DNA of 64,000 bases. Origin: Musa acuminata AAA Group (lineage: Eukaryota; Streptophyta; Magnoliopsida; Zingiberales; Musaceae). Location of the stretch: contig NC_088355.1 in NCBI RefSeq assembly GCF_036884655.1, forward strand, positions 42,438,501-42,502,500, in the 5' to 3' direction. Position 1 is the stretch's first letter, and every line of letters starts with the position of its first letter. Positions 49,101 to 60,500 of this stretch are shown in pieces. The notes beneath the pieces are model-generated. The model worked only from the letters and a program-made list of their open reading frames with translations, was not told where the DNA came from and did no database searches. The translations under genes and the position numbers were made by a program.

Positions 49101-50611
49101 TTTGCTGGTAAAGAAAAAAAAATATCTTAACACCATACAACACAGACAGATAGATATTGTATTATGTGTCCTTTGAGAATTAAGATGTACAGTAAAACTT
49201 CAGTTATGCATGAAAGATTTGAACCCTTATTTAAAACACTATTATGAATAACTTCATTACACAGTTATCTTCATTGGATCATCAACTTATCTATGTCCCT
49301 GAGATGAGCAATATATTAAATAGCAAAGCTTCTCGAATGCTCCTCCAAGATGATCTCCCTAAGTGCATGAGATTTATCAGCAAGCAGTGGGATAAATCTT
49401 CCTACCAGCTAATAGACAATGAAGTCTTAAGAAAAATCCCAATCTTGACTAAACTTTGTCTTATCCAAGAATTAGGCAGAATGACAACCTAAACATCAGG
49501 ACAACTTAAACAAACACAAACAAACCAAACTGAATCTATGTGAGATGAATCATCAAATGCTGCAAAAGAACTCTTTAGGTTGCTTCTTGAACAAAGATTC
49601 ATATCCCCTGAGCGGACAAAGACTCCATTTTTTTGAAGTAACAAATAAACAAATGCATATACTAACAACACATGAATTTTTTTATAAAAAGTTAGAAAGC
49701 ATTTACATTACATCAAATGGCGTACATGGTGCTCACACATGGACTTGAACAAACCTGAGACCTATTACTTGTGCAACAATAGACTAACAAAACATGAAAT
49801 TAATACTGTATGAGATTTTTCCTAAAATTACTACTACTACATAAAGCTCCATACAGATAAGGCTTGATCACATATCAACAAGCAGCATTAGAAACCTCCG
49901 GTCCACGATCAGATCCACCTAAAAAACTTCATTCCTCGGAATTTTCAAGTGGTGTTATGACCTTCATTAATGAAACTGCCAAGAATATTCGAACATCACA
50001 GATCTCTACAAATTTAGGTGACTAATTTTGTGATCACCAATTGCAATTATAAAGACTTCCCCTCCAAAAACATAGGCCCATCTACGTGAAGATTAAATTG
50101 AAGATAAGTGGCCCTGATTTGTAGATTGTCAATGCTTGAGTTGTAAAAATTCAAGGTATGACCAGACAGGGTGATGCAAACTTTACAAAGCACAATAAAA
50201 TAAGATCACCCAATGAAGTTTTGGTGTTTGTTAAATTGACGGAATATGTACAGAACAGTAAATAAAATCCTTGGCGACCAGCTACAAGTGTTCTAGCAAC
50301 TTCCACCGATGCCCTTTTTTTTTTTTTTTTTTTTTTTCTTTGGCGTCTCCCATGCTCCTTCACTTGATTTGCCGTGTGGTCTCGATAGAAAATATGAAGG
50401 GCAAAAAAAGAGTCGGGTAACAAAAAAGGGATCGGGCGGAGGGATCTTCGTACCTGGATAAGGGGAGATCCGGGTGGGAGGAAGAGGAGAGGCGGTTCTG
50501 CTGCTCTTCCTGCAGGGCGATCTCGGTTTTGGTGAAGCCCTTCTTCCTCAGGTACGCGACCACCGCCTTCTGGAGCTCTTCCTCCTCCATCGGAACGCCC
50601 GAAGCTAGCAT
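25159..50611 (-). CDS. TAF5: TFIID subunit TAF5 (LisH, NTD2 and WD40 domains), 19 exons
   Basis: Scaffold subunit of the general transcription factor TFIID, nuclear. Coding exons in transcript order: 50611-50454, 49048-48967, 48513-48435, 48298-48201, 48096-48040, 45973-45886, 45734-45625, 43087-42989, 41920-41769, 39170-39060, 38956-38887, 38756-38718, 37626-37476, 37387-37311, 26870-26754, 25971-25706, 25527-25432, 25352-25277, 25209-25159. Total 1977 nt, 658 residues, in frame throughout. A LisH motif spans residues 8-40 ([20 protein letters not shown]); the NTD2 helical domain covers about 70-190 ([34 protein letters not shown]); a charged linker follows; six clear WD40 repeats and a partial seventh cover 345-650 ([24 protein letters not shown]). 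A second ATG at 50588-50590 is the alternative start. Exon 8 uses a GC donor (AAG|GCAAGT). Intron 14 (26871-37310) holds a retrotransposon. Confidence 0.93.
27790..28015. repeat. Imperfect 113-bp tandem duplication in TAF5 intron 14
   Basis: Two diverged copies start at 27790 and 27903. Both contain ATGTGATG(A/G)AAAGGCCACC, a GATTGAAGAA/GATCGAAGAA segment, and CACTAACCC near the end. There is no coding potential. Confidence 0.75.
28647..30574 (-). repeat. 3' LTR of the gypsy element
   Basis: 1928 bp, TG...CA. It carries three copies of the 17-mer CCCAACAGCGGATGGAG (29002, 29051, 29105). A TATA-like TATTTAAA on the minus strand lies at about 30332-30339. Confidence 0.95.
30575..30587 (-). other. 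Polypurine tract of the gypsy element
   Basis: The minus strand reads AGGAGGGGAGAAA directly against the 3' LTR. This is the position and composition expected for the plus-strand primer in reverse transcription. Confidence 0.85.
30620..33917 (-). pseudogene. Broken gypsy pol (protease, RT, RNase H, integrase, chromodomain)
   Basis: Decayed polyprotein of the retrotransposon. The protease fragment at 33717-33917 ends with [14 protein letters not shown] sequence. RT at 32438-33385 has [12 protein letters not shown] and the catalytic FIDDILIYS. RNase H covers 31919-32437 ([10 protein letters not shown]). Integrase at 30620-31888 has the CLICQQVK zinc end and the core [10 protein letters not shown], and the C-terminal part resembles a Tekay/Del-type chromodomain ([17 protein letters not shown]). 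In-frame stops occur at 32438-32440 (TAA where Gln is expected), 31919-31921 (TGA where Arg is expected) and near 33443. A frame break near 33500 separates protease from RT. It cannot encode an intact polyprotein. Confidence 0.92.
34014..34029 (-). other. Primer binding site of the gypsy element (tRNA-iMet type)
   Basis: The minus strand reads TGGTATCAGAGCGTGG, beginning seven bases inside the 5' LTR border. TGGTATCAGAGC is the standard complement to the 3' end of initiator tRNA-Met used by most plant LTR elements. Confidence 0.9.
34037..36005 (-). repeat. 5' LTR of the gypsy element (promoter LTR)
   Basis: 1969 bp. It differs from the other LTR by only a few substitutions that I could find, a longer poly-T run near the inner end, and one additional unit containing the 17-mer (starts 34397, 34446, 34481, 34535). 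The promoter TATA-like sequence on the minus strand lies at about 35763-35770. Confidence 0.95.
40870..40915 (+). mobile_element. RTE-like LINE tail relic in a TAF5 intron
   Basis: CTCAATGGCGGCAAAGATCC and the following ATGTGGCTGACCTCATATAG match the 3' tail of the LINE at 18237-19877 (TTTCAATGGCTGCAAAGGATCC...). Only the extreme tail remains. Confidence 0.6.
41112..41148. repeat. Perfect 15-bp inverted repeat (hairpin) in a TAF5 intron
   Basis: TATGCACTGATATAT (41112-41126) is followed after a 7-base loop by its exact reverse complement (41134-41148). The stem is too short for a typical plant miRNA precursor. No function is claimed. Confidence 0.85.
42131..42162 (+). mobile_element. Possible RTE-like LINE tail relic
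   Basis: AATGTAGCCAACCCCAAATA followed by GATATGAC resembles the usual RTE tail (CATGTAGCCGACCCCAAATA then GTTGGGAC, from memory). Only about 30 bases match. Confidence 0.45.
42281..42450. repeat. Imperfect 85-bp tandem duplication in a TAF5 intron
   Basis: Copies start at 42281 and 42366. Both contain ACTGAAAA, a CATGAGGTGTA core and ATTATGACCTAATTAA. There is no coding potential. Confidence 0.75.
43822..44680. mobile_element. hAT-like non-autonomous element with 8-bp target duplication
   Basis: 859 bp bounded by the perfect 12-bp inverted repeat CAGTGATTTAAA, with further similarity inward (AGGCGC). The flanks GTCTCACC (43814-43821) and GTCCCACC (44681-44688) match at 7 of 8 bases, as expected for an aged hAT target duplication. 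Subterminal regions are full of GCGCT/AGGCG/CTCGGGC motifs. There is no transposase frame. Confidence 0.88.
44846..45282. mobile_element. Solo LTR with 5-bp target duplication
   Basis: 437 bp starting TGTTAG and ending CTAACA, flanked by CATCT (44841-44845) and CATCT (45283-45287). No internal retroelement sequence adjoins it, so it is a solo LTR left by recombination. Its right third has three tandem units around AATTAGGACTCTCCTAGCTA, each containing the short palindrome GGACTC...GAGTCC. Superfamily (copia or gypsy) and orientation cannot be decided. Confidence 0.85.
47105..47616. mobile_element. Candidate second hAT-like non-autonomous element
   Basis: The flanks GCAGCAAC (47097-47104) and GTAGCAAC (47617-47624) match at 7 of 8 bases. 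The left end (TAGGGTTTCAAATCTTGGTC) is a weak inverted match to the right end (reverse reads CAATGTTTAAAATGCTGTC). The interior holds a purine-rich GAGGAGGAGG/AAGAAAGA tract and no transposase frame. Confidence 0.5.
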
Positions 50612-51439
50612 GGTTACCGGTCGACTAGGGCTCTTCGTCCGTTGGAAGGAAATAGACGGAGGGAAGCCTTGGTCGGTAGAGCCCGCAATCGGTGAGCCGA
50701 AGCTGCGGTCACCGCCCAGATCCCTGTAATGGGCGCGTTTCCCTGGTCGAGTTCAATTGTTATTGCCGACTTGGTTGGGCCATAGCACATGGACGGTAGC
50801 CACGTTTAAATCAGATTTTAATACTCCTTAATCAACATAAAGTACAGATTAAATAATTAATACTTAAATAATGAATTAAAACGATTTTGTACGATGATGT
50901 AACAAATTCACTTATTCAGCTGGATTATCATCTTAATCTCAAACTAAATGCAGTCATGGCTGGCAATTTTCAAGTACATTTAGTGTTTCTCTTAACCACA
51001 AAATCCTGGAAAGCGGTTCTGGCTTCATCATATTAGCCTACATTAGAAGAAAGTGTAGCATCTGTTTGAATAGTCAGTCGTATGATAGGTCTCATGTATG
51101 ACGAGTGTTGCATCATTCATTTAATGTAATGAAAGAAAAAAATATATTCATATTAGCAGAAAACGATAGGTATAGATAGCTGAATAGTTGTTGCACACAG
51201 ATAATAGGTGAGTATCTATCTATTCCTCGTTCAATCTTTCCCCTATCAGAACTGCCCGTTGGTGTTATAAAGTTTCCTGGTTGTGACTTCCACCCGTCTT
51301 CTCAGAACCTTTGGTTGATAGGAAACAGCAACAGCGTGCGGCGGAGCAGATGAACAACACCTTGACCAATAAGAACAGTGATAGGGAAAGTACCTATTAT
51401 CAACTCAGTCTATCAGTCGGATTGAGGAGGACACCCGAG
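50612..51439. other. TAF5 leader/promoter and spacer
   Basis: The first ~130 bases are GC-rich and probably form the TAF5 5'UTR and core promoter (read on the minus strand). The remainder is AT-rich spacer without recognisable genes. Confidence 0.45.
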
Positions 51440-52195
51440 TATAAGTAAAAGTATGGGAGCTCCCCCACGATCCCAGCTTATTCCTATTTCACTTTATACG
51501 CTAACTATGAATTTTTATGAATTTTTAAGCCATTTCTTTCTGCGAACTTCCGACGATCTTCTAGTAAACTTCCGACAATCTCTCGGTAATATTCTAACGG
51601 ACTCCTGATAAGCTCCTGGACTTTACGATGATCTTTTTGACGAGTTCTGATGAGCTTCTTTGGCAAGCTCCTAGACTTCTCAGTCAATTCCGGTAGAACT
51701 TCCGATAAACGTCCAGACTTCCGACGAACTCTCGAACTCCCAATAAAATTTCGTTCTCGACTCCGGGACTTCATTTTGCTTTATACCTTAATCGCTATCA
51801 TAGTTAATCCTATACACTTAAAACATACTTTGATCTAGATAATTATTACAAAACTAATCAAATATTATCCGGCATGTCATTGGTTTATCGACGTTTCGTC
51901 TGATTCTTTAATGTATCGTTATCACTTGCGCCCTATTGCTCAATCAACCAGTTGACCTTCGCAACTTCAATTTCCTTGGTGCAATTTTCGCTCTTCTTAA
52001 CCCGATGCCCGAACCCATGGCCCGAAGCTTTCTGTCGATACGTCGACCGAAGCCTTCTGACATGTTTCACTCCGACCCAATAAGATTCTTCTTGCTTTAA
52101 TTGTCTCTCCCTGATCGAAACTTCCTGCGTCATTCAAAACGCAGATAAGATAAACACTATCAATTGATTTCATCATCAAAATCCGAGATTTGACA
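51440..52195 (-). mobile_element. Fragment of an LTR-type sequence
   Basis: On the minus strand the segment begins TGTCAAATCTCGGATTTTGA at 52195, the form of several monocot retrotransposon LTR starts (from memory). It continues into a region of degenerate CTTCCGACGA/CTCCTGGACT-type repeats (51540-51770 on the + strand). No second LTR or coding domain is present. The left border is uncertain. Confidence 0.5.
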
Positions 52196-53810
52196 TTATT
52201 AGCCCTCCAAAATCATTACTTTTCATAATTAGTAAAACATCAAACTATTATAATTATTCTACGATCATCGATATTAATTGTGATTATTTTACGAATTCAT
52301 GATATTAATATTATGTAAAAATTCACTAATGTTATTTTATTATTCATCTTTATCAAATCATTTAGTGATTTGAGATATAATAATCTTTTGAATATAAAAT
52401 AATAAGAAAATATCAACCTATATTTTCTTAATATCAAAATTAAAATTTAAGATTTTTCACTGATTTACTTTTTCCTTAATCATGTATCATTAGATTCAAT
52501 TATTATTGATTAGAACAATAAAATCTATATCCCTTTAAAATTTTTTGAATAACTAATAAAATATCTAGAATAGCTTATGAACATAATTTATTTTCATATG
52601 ATTTGAAGATTTTTATAGATAACTCAAAAAAGTTGATGTAATTAATTTTATTGAACTTTTGTTTATCATATTCTTTCAGTAATATTTAACAAAATAACTA
52701 ATATAATAACTAGGTGCTTATGCCATGATGGGCAAAAGAATATATTTAAGAATTAAAATCAATCTATGCTTTTGATGAGGTTCTCAGTGCAAACACAAGC
52801 TATTGTTTTAGACTAATTATATTTTATATTTAGTAATTAGTTATTATTAACCTTTCGATCATTATACTTTTAAAAGTTACATTAAGATTTTTATACTTAC
52901 GAAAATGAAATATTTAATCTCGTTTCTCCGAGAAACGTCGTCAATTCTATTGACAGAAATACCACATGTGAAACGGATTCAACACATGTTTAGTAATAAA
53001 CCATATGATATTTTCATTAATAAAATCGATGATATGAGAAAAAATAAATTTAAATTTAACTAGAAATTCTAATCTAATTTTTAAAAATATAAAGATTGAG
53101 ATAGTGAAGATAATTAATTATATGAATAATCTATAATTAACTCTATTATTTTATTAAATTTAATGATGAATCCAACCCAAAAGAAAAACATGTTAATCTA
53201 TAATTAACATGCACTCACGTGAATGTTCGATCCCATAGCCCCCCACACGGCAACATTTTTTCCTCCACCAATTTTCATAATGTCTGTTCATTGAGCAAGA
53301 GATGTTTTACTGCAAAACTTCAGTTCCAATCCACAACCTTTGCTTTCATTGAAAAACTACAACTTATTGAACAAAGAAATAAGGGAAGTGATTGTGTTGC
53401 TTTCATACTTAAAAATTATGTATATATATATATATATATATATAAACTAAATTGCCCCTGTCAATAGCTTTTGTTAGCATCCAAAACTAATATGGACTAG
53501 AAAAGCAGAACCAAATTTGACTTCAAATTGCCAACTGAAACATTTGGAGAAATACAGACAACTCAAACACCTAAAAATACTCTTACCAAGACAGATGAAA
53601 AGGTAGCAGGAACACGGAGGATAGCACTTAAGTTGCTATGATCTCTTCGACAGAAAATGCACCAACTAAGTTGCTATGATCTCTTCGACAGACAAAGCAC
53701 CAACTAAGTTTGAAACTTTTGATTGGAACTATCAAGAATCAAGTTAACATAATGACGTAATTCGGAAAAAGAAAAATGATCTGAGTAACAACAGCCCCCC
53801 TATTTTCCCT
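52196..53810. other. AT-rich spacer with a (TA)n microsatellite; 3' flank of the CIPK gene
   Basis: Very AT-rich with no credible gene. A (TA)n run lies at about 53419-53444. A short direct repeat, GTTGCTATGATCTCTTCGAC with CAAC(T)AA following, occurs twice at 53632-53690. The last few hundred bases are likely CIPK 3'UTR. Confidence 0.5.
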
Positions 53811-55109
53811 CTAACAAGCAGTAACAGTCTGGCAATTGGAAGATGACCAGATGATGTCCTTGAGAGCAGGGCGGAGCTCATCTGCGCAGAACTTCTGATA
53901 CTCAAGGGTGTCACCGTCGTCCCTCCTGACCTCCACCACGAGCACAGATGGTGCTAGTGCAAATATCTGTGTGGCAATCGCTAGTTTCCCCTTCCTCCCC
54001 CTACTCTCTCCCTCCAACCTCACTCCTGCTGCGCTGCTCTTCGTCACCCGATACTTTCCTGCTGTCTTTGCTGCCACGCCTTCCAGCTTCGACACGATGC
54101 TGCTTGCTGGCTCCCTCGTCGTGAACCTCATTCCATCCTCCCTTATTCCTTCTCCTCCAAACAGAGGAGAGAGGTCAAAACCCTCGGAGAACGATATCAA
54201 ATGGAAAGCATTCAACTTCTCTGGCTCCTCCATCTGCCCTTCCTTTCCCTTCTCCTCCGTCGTCGATTGTGCTGGTACCGGTTTCTGCACCGTGCACTTG
54301 TTGAACCATGATGTCTCGATGAGCTTGGCCACAGTGATTCTCGTGTTAGGATTGGGGTCGAGCAACTTGGTGATTACACGCCGGGCACCGGAAGAAATCC
54401 ATGGCGGGCACTGGAAATCACCACGGCAAATCTTCTTGTACATAGCCATCATGTTACCATCCCGGAAGGGCAAGAATCCTGCGAGAAGAACGAAGAGAAT
54501 GACACCGCAGGACCACACATCGGCCTTTGCCCCATCGTAGCCCTTTCTGCCGAGCACCTCCGGGGCGACATAAGCGGGCGTGCCGCACGTGGTGCGGAGG
54601 AGCCCATCCCCGGGGACATGGTCGACCAGGGCGCTCAGCCCAAAGTCGGCGACCTTCAGGTCGCCGTGCTCGTCCAGGAGGAGGTTCTCCAGCTTGAGGT
54701 CGCGGTGGTAGACGCCGCGGCGATGACAGAAATCGACAGCAGCAACCAGCTGCCGGAAGTACTGGCGGGCGGAGGCCTCGGAGAGGCGCCCGGATCGGGC
54801 GACCCGGGCGAAGAGCTCGCCCCCGCGGACAAGCTCCATGGCGAGGTAAATCCTGGAACGGGTGGCCATGACCTCGTGAAGCTCGACCACGTTGGGGTGG
54901 CGCACCATCTTCATGGCAGAGATCTCACGCTTAACCTGCTCCATCATCCCGGCGCGGACGACCGCCTCCTTATCCACCACCTTCACGGCGACGCTCCGCC
55001 CGTTGCGGATGTCGCGGGCGAGGTGGACCTTGCCGAAGGTGCCGCGGCCGAGGACGCGACCGAGCTCATAGCGGCCATCGAGGACGCCTCCACGCCCGCA
55101 ATCCTCCAT
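53811..55109 (-). CDS. CBL-interacting protein kinase (CIPK/SnRK3), intronless
   Basis: Ser/Thr kinase of 432 residues, activated by calcineurin-B-like Ca2+ sensors and acting on membrane transporters and stress signalling (family knowledge). The start is the ATG at 55107-55109 (MEDCGRGG); the frame extends nine codons upstream without another ATG. The Gly-rich loop is GRGTFGKV at 21-28, the ATP Lys is 43, HRDLK is 135-139, DFG is 155-157, and the activation loop ends [12 protein letters not shown] at 173-184. The NAF/FISL motif [19 protein letters not shown] at 299-317 binds CBLs; a PPI-type segment for PP2C contact follows. All catalytic residues are present. It is GC-rich and without introns, as in the intronless CIPK clade. 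The specific family number is not assigned. Confidence 0.95.
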   Translation of the reverse strand: MEDCGRGGVLDGRYELGRVLGRGTFGKVHLARDIRNGRSVAVKVVDKEAVVRAGMMEQVKREISAMKMVRHPNVVELHEVMATRSRIYLAMELVRGGELFARVARSGRLSEASARQYFRQLVAAVDFCHRRGVYHRDLKLENLLLDEHGDLKVADFGLSALVDHVPGDGLLRTTCGTPAYVAPEVLGRKGYDGAKADVWSCGVILFVLLAGFLPFRDGNMMAMYKKICRGDFQCPPWISSGARRVITKLLDPNPNTRITVAKLIETSWFNKCTVQKPVPAQSTTEEKGKEGQMEEPEKLNAFHLISFSEGFDLSPLFGGEGIREDGMRFTTREPASSIVSKLEGVAAKTAGKYRVTKSSAAGVRLEGESRGRKGKLAIATQIFALAPSVLVVEVRRDDGDTLEYQKFCADELRPALKDIIWSSSNCQTVTAC

Positions 55110-55425
55110 CACGGCACCAACGGTTGGTACAATCAATCCACCTAACTGCGCTGCAAGAACTTGCGGTGGCAGCTCCTGCCGGCGCGCTTCTTCCGGCTGC
55201 CGCCTCGGCAGAGCTTAGAGTCCAACCCCTTCCTCTTCATCTTGCCGCATCCCCGAGGATAGAGTGAACGAGGCGGCGGAGAAGCGAAGGCGACAACAAC
55301 AGAGGAAAGGGGCGGCGGCAGATGCCCTTCCTCCTTGGGGTTTTCATATATATACGGGAGGAAGATTTGGTCTCGTCACGACATACCGCGTTGAGACAAA
55401 GGAGAGAAGGGGTGAGAAGAATATT
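55110..55425 (-). promoter_or_regulatory. CIPK 5' leader and proximal promoter
   Basis: A GC-rich region directly upstream of the CIPK ATG. Read on the minus strand it has a TATATATA-type stretch (55347-55356) about 240 bp before the ATG, a plausible TATA element. Assignment is by position only. Confidence 0.4.
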
Positions 55426-55892
55426 GAACCGTCGGATGGAGATCGAACGGGAGGCGGAGGAGATTAGGAAGAGTCGCGGATGGTGGAATTTTCTTCCGGT
55501 ATAAAAATGGAAGCCAACCCAGGCGTCTCATTGACTCCCGTGTCGTCATCGTATGTCATCCCCGACGTTGATTTGGGGCAACGGTGGATCCTGGCCGTCG
55601 GATCAGATGGTCGAACTGGCCGCCTTCCGCACAGGTAGGAACGAGAAAAAAAAAAGGGCCCCCGAAGAGTTCTGAACCGTCTGATGGAGATTAAACGGGA
55701 GGATGGAAGAGCGTAGGAAGAGCCGTGGATGGTGGGAATTCTGACCGTCGGAAGCGGCGGGCGACACAACTGTTCCACTCGCTTCCGTGTCGCCATCGTA
55801 TTAAATCCCAGACGTTGATTTGGGGCATGGGTGGATCTGCCGTCCGATCGGCTGGTTGGGCTGGCCGCCACTTGCACAGGTAGAGGTGAGCT
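55426..55892. repeat. 248-bp tandem direct duplication upstream of the CIPK gene
   Basis: Copies start at 55426 and 55674, both opening GAACCGTC(G/T)GATGGAGAT. They share the segments GACGTTGATTTGGGGCA, GTGGATC(C)TG, CTGGCCGCC and GCACAGGTAG. Overall similarity is roughly three quarters with indels. Both lie in the presumed distal promoter. Confidence 0.85.
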
Positions 55893-56434
55893 GGATGTGA
55901 AGCATATCGTTGATGGCTAAGGATTGATTAGTATGTGAAAAAATTGATTTGAAATCATCGAAAATGAGATCAAAACAGGCTATATATATATATATGTCAT
56001 TTGATTATAATAATTTATTTTATTATAATCAAAGCGAAATTCTTCTCGAACGTGATCAGATTAAATTAGGTCAATTCAATCCCATGTAATTAATTACCAA
56101 AACTAACACTAACAATCACCATAAATCACAAGATGATATTTTTTAAGAGTTAATAACAGTCGATGGTGCGTGTGTTCTAGTCACTGACATGTGTTCGATC
56201 CAATGCAACGTACTGCCAATGTCAACCTCCTACTGAACCGTGGGGAAATTTCCATTGGAAAAAGACCCAACGGAAGACGAATGGGAAATTAGCTCAACCG
56301 GGCTTCCTTGCGGGCACCAGCCTTGTCAAATTTTAGGTGCTGCGGGCTTGACTCGGTCGCCCACGTCTCGACTTCCTTTTCCGGCGGTCACAGTACAATG
56401 TTCCTCATTACCAGCATGGCGACGTTTCCTGGAT

Positions 56435-56435
<1 letters not shown>

Positions 56436-56466
<31 letters not shown>
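56436..56466. repeat. (CT)n microsatellite
   Basis: About fifteen CT units in spacer between CIPK and RID3. Confidence 0.92.
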
Positions 56467-56470
<4 letters not shown>

Positions 56471-57543
56471 CAACTCCATGTCTTGCGCAAGTTATGTACT
56501 CATCCTTGCTGCAGCGTCAAAGCAGAAAGAAGAGTCAACGATTCGCTCGAGCGTGAAGTTGGCAATATGGCTCGATCACCCCTCTGTCGACCTCGATCTC
56601 AACATTGATGGACAGTACCCATCAATCTAATCATCACCATTAGACATTAATATCAATTTTAAATATTCTTTCGATATATTTAATTTGTATTTACATTTCT
56701 AACCTTAAGTTAAAAAAAGTAAAAAATAATTATCAATATTTTATATATTTAAATTTTATTTTTTAACTCATGAATAATCTCAGTAAATTGGATGATAACT
56801 AAGAAAAGTGGCATAGCTCCATATGAAATTGAGATATTAAAATTTGGAAAGGCATATATGTTAATACCAAACTTGAAAGTATAGACACGTAAAGCCACAT
56901 ATAACAAAAGAAGATACTGGAATTTAGTATTATTTGAATTTGTATGCGGATTCGGACTCGTTTAACCCAATACCTGATCCGTTTGCTCACCCAATTAGGC
57001 TCTCTTCATTGGATTAGCCGATCTTATGGATCGAAGTCGGTGTCCAATAAGATCATTGGTGTTATCGATTGAGATGCTTTCAGCAAATGGATCCAACCGT
57101 TGGATCGACGGGGACAAACATGGGAAAACAAAATCCTGAGGGTCCGATTTAGGACCTACTTGGACCAACCGGCGCGAAGAGCGGCGCCCGCAGCCTCCTC
57201 CTCGTCCGCCTCCTCGATTTCTCCGGCCACTCCTTGGCCTCCGCCGCCACCTTCGTAGAGTCCCCGGCGTTTCGAATACTCCTCTCCTCCGTTGTCCCCG
57301 ACGACGCGCCTGCGGTGCTCCGGAAGTCCGATAACGGTGGAGGGTGAAGAGTGCCGCACAACCCTGCCGGAACCTTAAGAAGAGATAGGCAGTTTCTGCT
57401 CATCGTTTGCTTGAAGGTGATAGAGATGGCATATACGCACCGTGGTATAGCCCGCGAGCTCCGTTTATACTCTCGTGATCCGAAACGCCTACTCTAAAAC
57501 CCTCAAAACCCCTTCTTTCTTTGGCGGCGCCTCTTCGCCACCG
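56467..57543. other. Spacer with a coding-like remnant; RID3 promoter
   Basis: Mostly AT-rich to 56940. At about 57160-57347 on the + strand a GC-rich frame reads like protein (RSLLLVRLLDFSGHSLAS, then TFVESPAFRILLSSVVPDD) and ends at TGA 57345-57347, but it lacks an ATG and an upstream TAG closes the frame. It may be an exon remnant or an upstream leader of RID3. The 57350-57543 part is the likely RID3 leader. Confidence 0.4.
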
Positions 57544-60500
57544 ATGGAAGTGGTGATCGCCTCCTCCCCGGTGGACGCCGGCATCGGTTGTTGGGACCTA
57601 CTGTCGGGCTCCGAGCAGCTCCGGTACCGCTCGTGCTCCTCCGCTCCACATGGCCTCCTCTCCATAGCCGGCCGTTTTCTCGCTTCCTCGCAGCTCCGCG
57701 ATTCCCCTTCCTCCGCCTCTTCCCCCATTTTCTTCTGGTCCTGGGATAAGGTGAGTCCTAATCCGAACCTTTCTTCCACATCTCCACTTCACGCCCTGTT
57801 TCATACTCGTGTTGGATAAACGATCTCATAATTCTCGCTCTATGTTTCAGCCTCAGGTGGAAGTTAGGAGCTTCCCGGCTGAGCCGATTGGACCGCTTGT
57901 TTCCAATTCAGAAGGCACTTACATCATGGGAGGAGGACCATCCGGCAGCATCTACCTCTGGGAGGTAATCTTTTGCTTTTCCACTTCTGATTTCTTAGGC
58001 AAGATTTGCTTTTTCTGTCGTCTTCTCTTTAAGACACTGGTATGAGAATTTTCCGTCTGCTTAGGACTCAAAATTATGATGCACGACTTTTGGTCTGTGT
58101 GTCCAAATCTGTTCTTGATTCTCTCATCCACCTTGTTTAAAGTCAAAGGGGCCGTATTATGCTTTCATTTTGGTTTTGATGTCAAAGTTTGTTTTGTTTT
58201 GTTTTCTAATGTTTGTCTTGTTAGCTCCATCTCTTCATAGAAAAACTCATAAGAAAAGCTTAGATTTGTCTTTAAATTTATCAAGGTTGCTAGTGGGAAA
58301 TTGCTCACAAGGTGGCATGCACATTATCGGTCTGTCACCTGTCTCACTCTCTCCAAGGACGAGTCTTTGCTAATATCAGGGTCTGAGGATGGCTCTGTCA
58401 GAGTTTGGTCCCTTATGATGTATGTAATTCCTACTTAGTTTTTTTCTCGTCGAAATTGTTCCTTTATGTTGTCTTGTCTAAAATGCTAATATGATTTTTG
58501 TAATGTTTGTCAGGATGTTTGATGACATGGCAAAGGCTTCTGCTGGTGTTCTTTATAGATATAGCTTTTCGGAACATGCTTTACGTGTCACTGATGTTGT
58601 TACGGGACATGGGTTATGCAACTCCATTATCATCTCATCCTCAGAGGATCGAACATGTAAGGTTCGTTAGTTGTTACACTTTGTACTTCTTTGAAAAGAG
58701 TAGTTGGTTATATTAGGAAATTAGTTGTCGATAGGAACAGCACCAGATGCTGAGGGACTTCACTGTTGTGTAACATCAACTGAAAATTTTTGAGGTACAC
58801 AAATGATGCATCTGAATTTAGAGGTTAATTTCCCTGAATTAGATGTTAGCTTATAATATATCACCTCATAACTTACTCTTAGTCTTTGTTTCAAAACAAA
58901 GTCTAACTCTGCTCCTCAAGTTGAACATGCTGATGGTAAGAATCTTTCTTTTCAAAATTTTACTGTAGTGGCAGTATCTTGGTAGCTTGAACAAAAGTTA
59001 TTTGCTTTATTCTTTCTTTGTCCTAGCCCAATTTAAATTTTGACCTTATGAATGTAATGATAAAGTAGATTATAGATGCTTATTAGGGTCAAGGTGCTCT
59101 CAATGGTATGACCACCTTTTTTGCAGAATGTCAGTTCTATTACTGCAAGCTTAACTTAAATTTACTTATATGTTAAATTGAAAAGATAATTTTAATCTGT
59201 TGTTAGAAAATTGACCCTCCTTCCTCCCAATGCTAATTGTCTATGCTCATATTTTAGATTTTGAAGATAACTTCTTTTGACTACTGCATATGTTCCAGAT
59301 ATGGAGCCTATCTGAGGGTTTGTTATTGAGGAGCATTACGTTTCCTTCCATAATTGATGCTATTGTAATGGATCCTGGGGAGCATGTGTTTTATGCTGGT
59401 GGCCGAGATGGCAAAATATATATTGCAGCGCTAAATGCTGAATGCAACCGCAATAGCATACACGGGATGTTCATCATTGGTGCCTTATATGATCACAGGT
59501 CTCAATATGCTGTTAGTCAGTTTTGATAAGCACTTATATACATGTATATATTTACCAACAATTGTGTTTTGTGTGTTCTGGCAAATTTCTATGAAGAGAC
59601 TATACTGTACATATCTAATTTGTGTTCTTAGATATATCAGAGGTTTGTTGTATTTGATGCTTTCTATTTCCAAATTGCCTTTATCTTGATGTTTTAGTTT
59701 TGAAGTTTTCATGTTAGCTTGTCATTGTTTGTCATTCTGCATTTCCTCAAAAGTCAATTTACCTTTGCTTTTGGGTCTTGGAATTTTACATCTCACCATC
59801 TTTTCCTGCCCTTATTGTTTGTTCTGCTGCATCAAGTATAACAGTAGCAGAAGACCTGGGGTTCCAAGAGCCTGTTTACCAAAGGTTTTGCTTATTTTTG
59901 ATTTTTTTTGCCAAAAGACTTTATTCGCTTAATTTTATAAGAAATATTTAGCTGAAATATTTTTTTGACTTTAACATTTTACCTTAGATAGATACATAAC
60001 TAAAGTAATTTAGCTTGCAGTTTGACTTGCATGCATGCTTATATGCACTAATATATAGGTGTAACTTCAATGCTTAGTCTAAGCTCTGTGGGTAATCATA
60101 ATTGTTTCATGTTTTGTTGACCCTTGTGAAGTTTCAATTGGGAAATCGTCATTGTCTTGTTACTGCAAGATGTGTTAGACATATTTGTACTTCAAGTGCA
60201 CTTTCTGTATCTTGTATATGGATTCAATCACATTTTTGCTTTCTTCTTCAGCATTTTCCTTTTCGTGATTTAATTTAAGCTGTTTTTCTCATCTAGTAAG
60301 GCAATAACATGCCTAGCATTTAGCACGGATGGAGTTACTCTAGTGTCTGGGACTGAAGATGGTATTGTCAAAGTTTGGGATACGAAAACCAAGCATGTTA
60401 CTCGTGTTTTGAAACATGCGAAAGGTACATCAATAACTAGGATTCTAGTATAAAAAATGTTTAAATTACTTCGTATGCCTAATTATGTGATGCTCTTTCC

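Noticed and set aside
53908..54540. 210-codon plus-strand open frame
   Set aside because: It is antisense to the same CIPK gene and has no recognisable domain.
54618..55145. 175-codon plus-strand open frame
   Set aside because: It is antisense to the conserved kinase domain of the CIPK gene; GC-rich codons leave long antisense frames open by chance.
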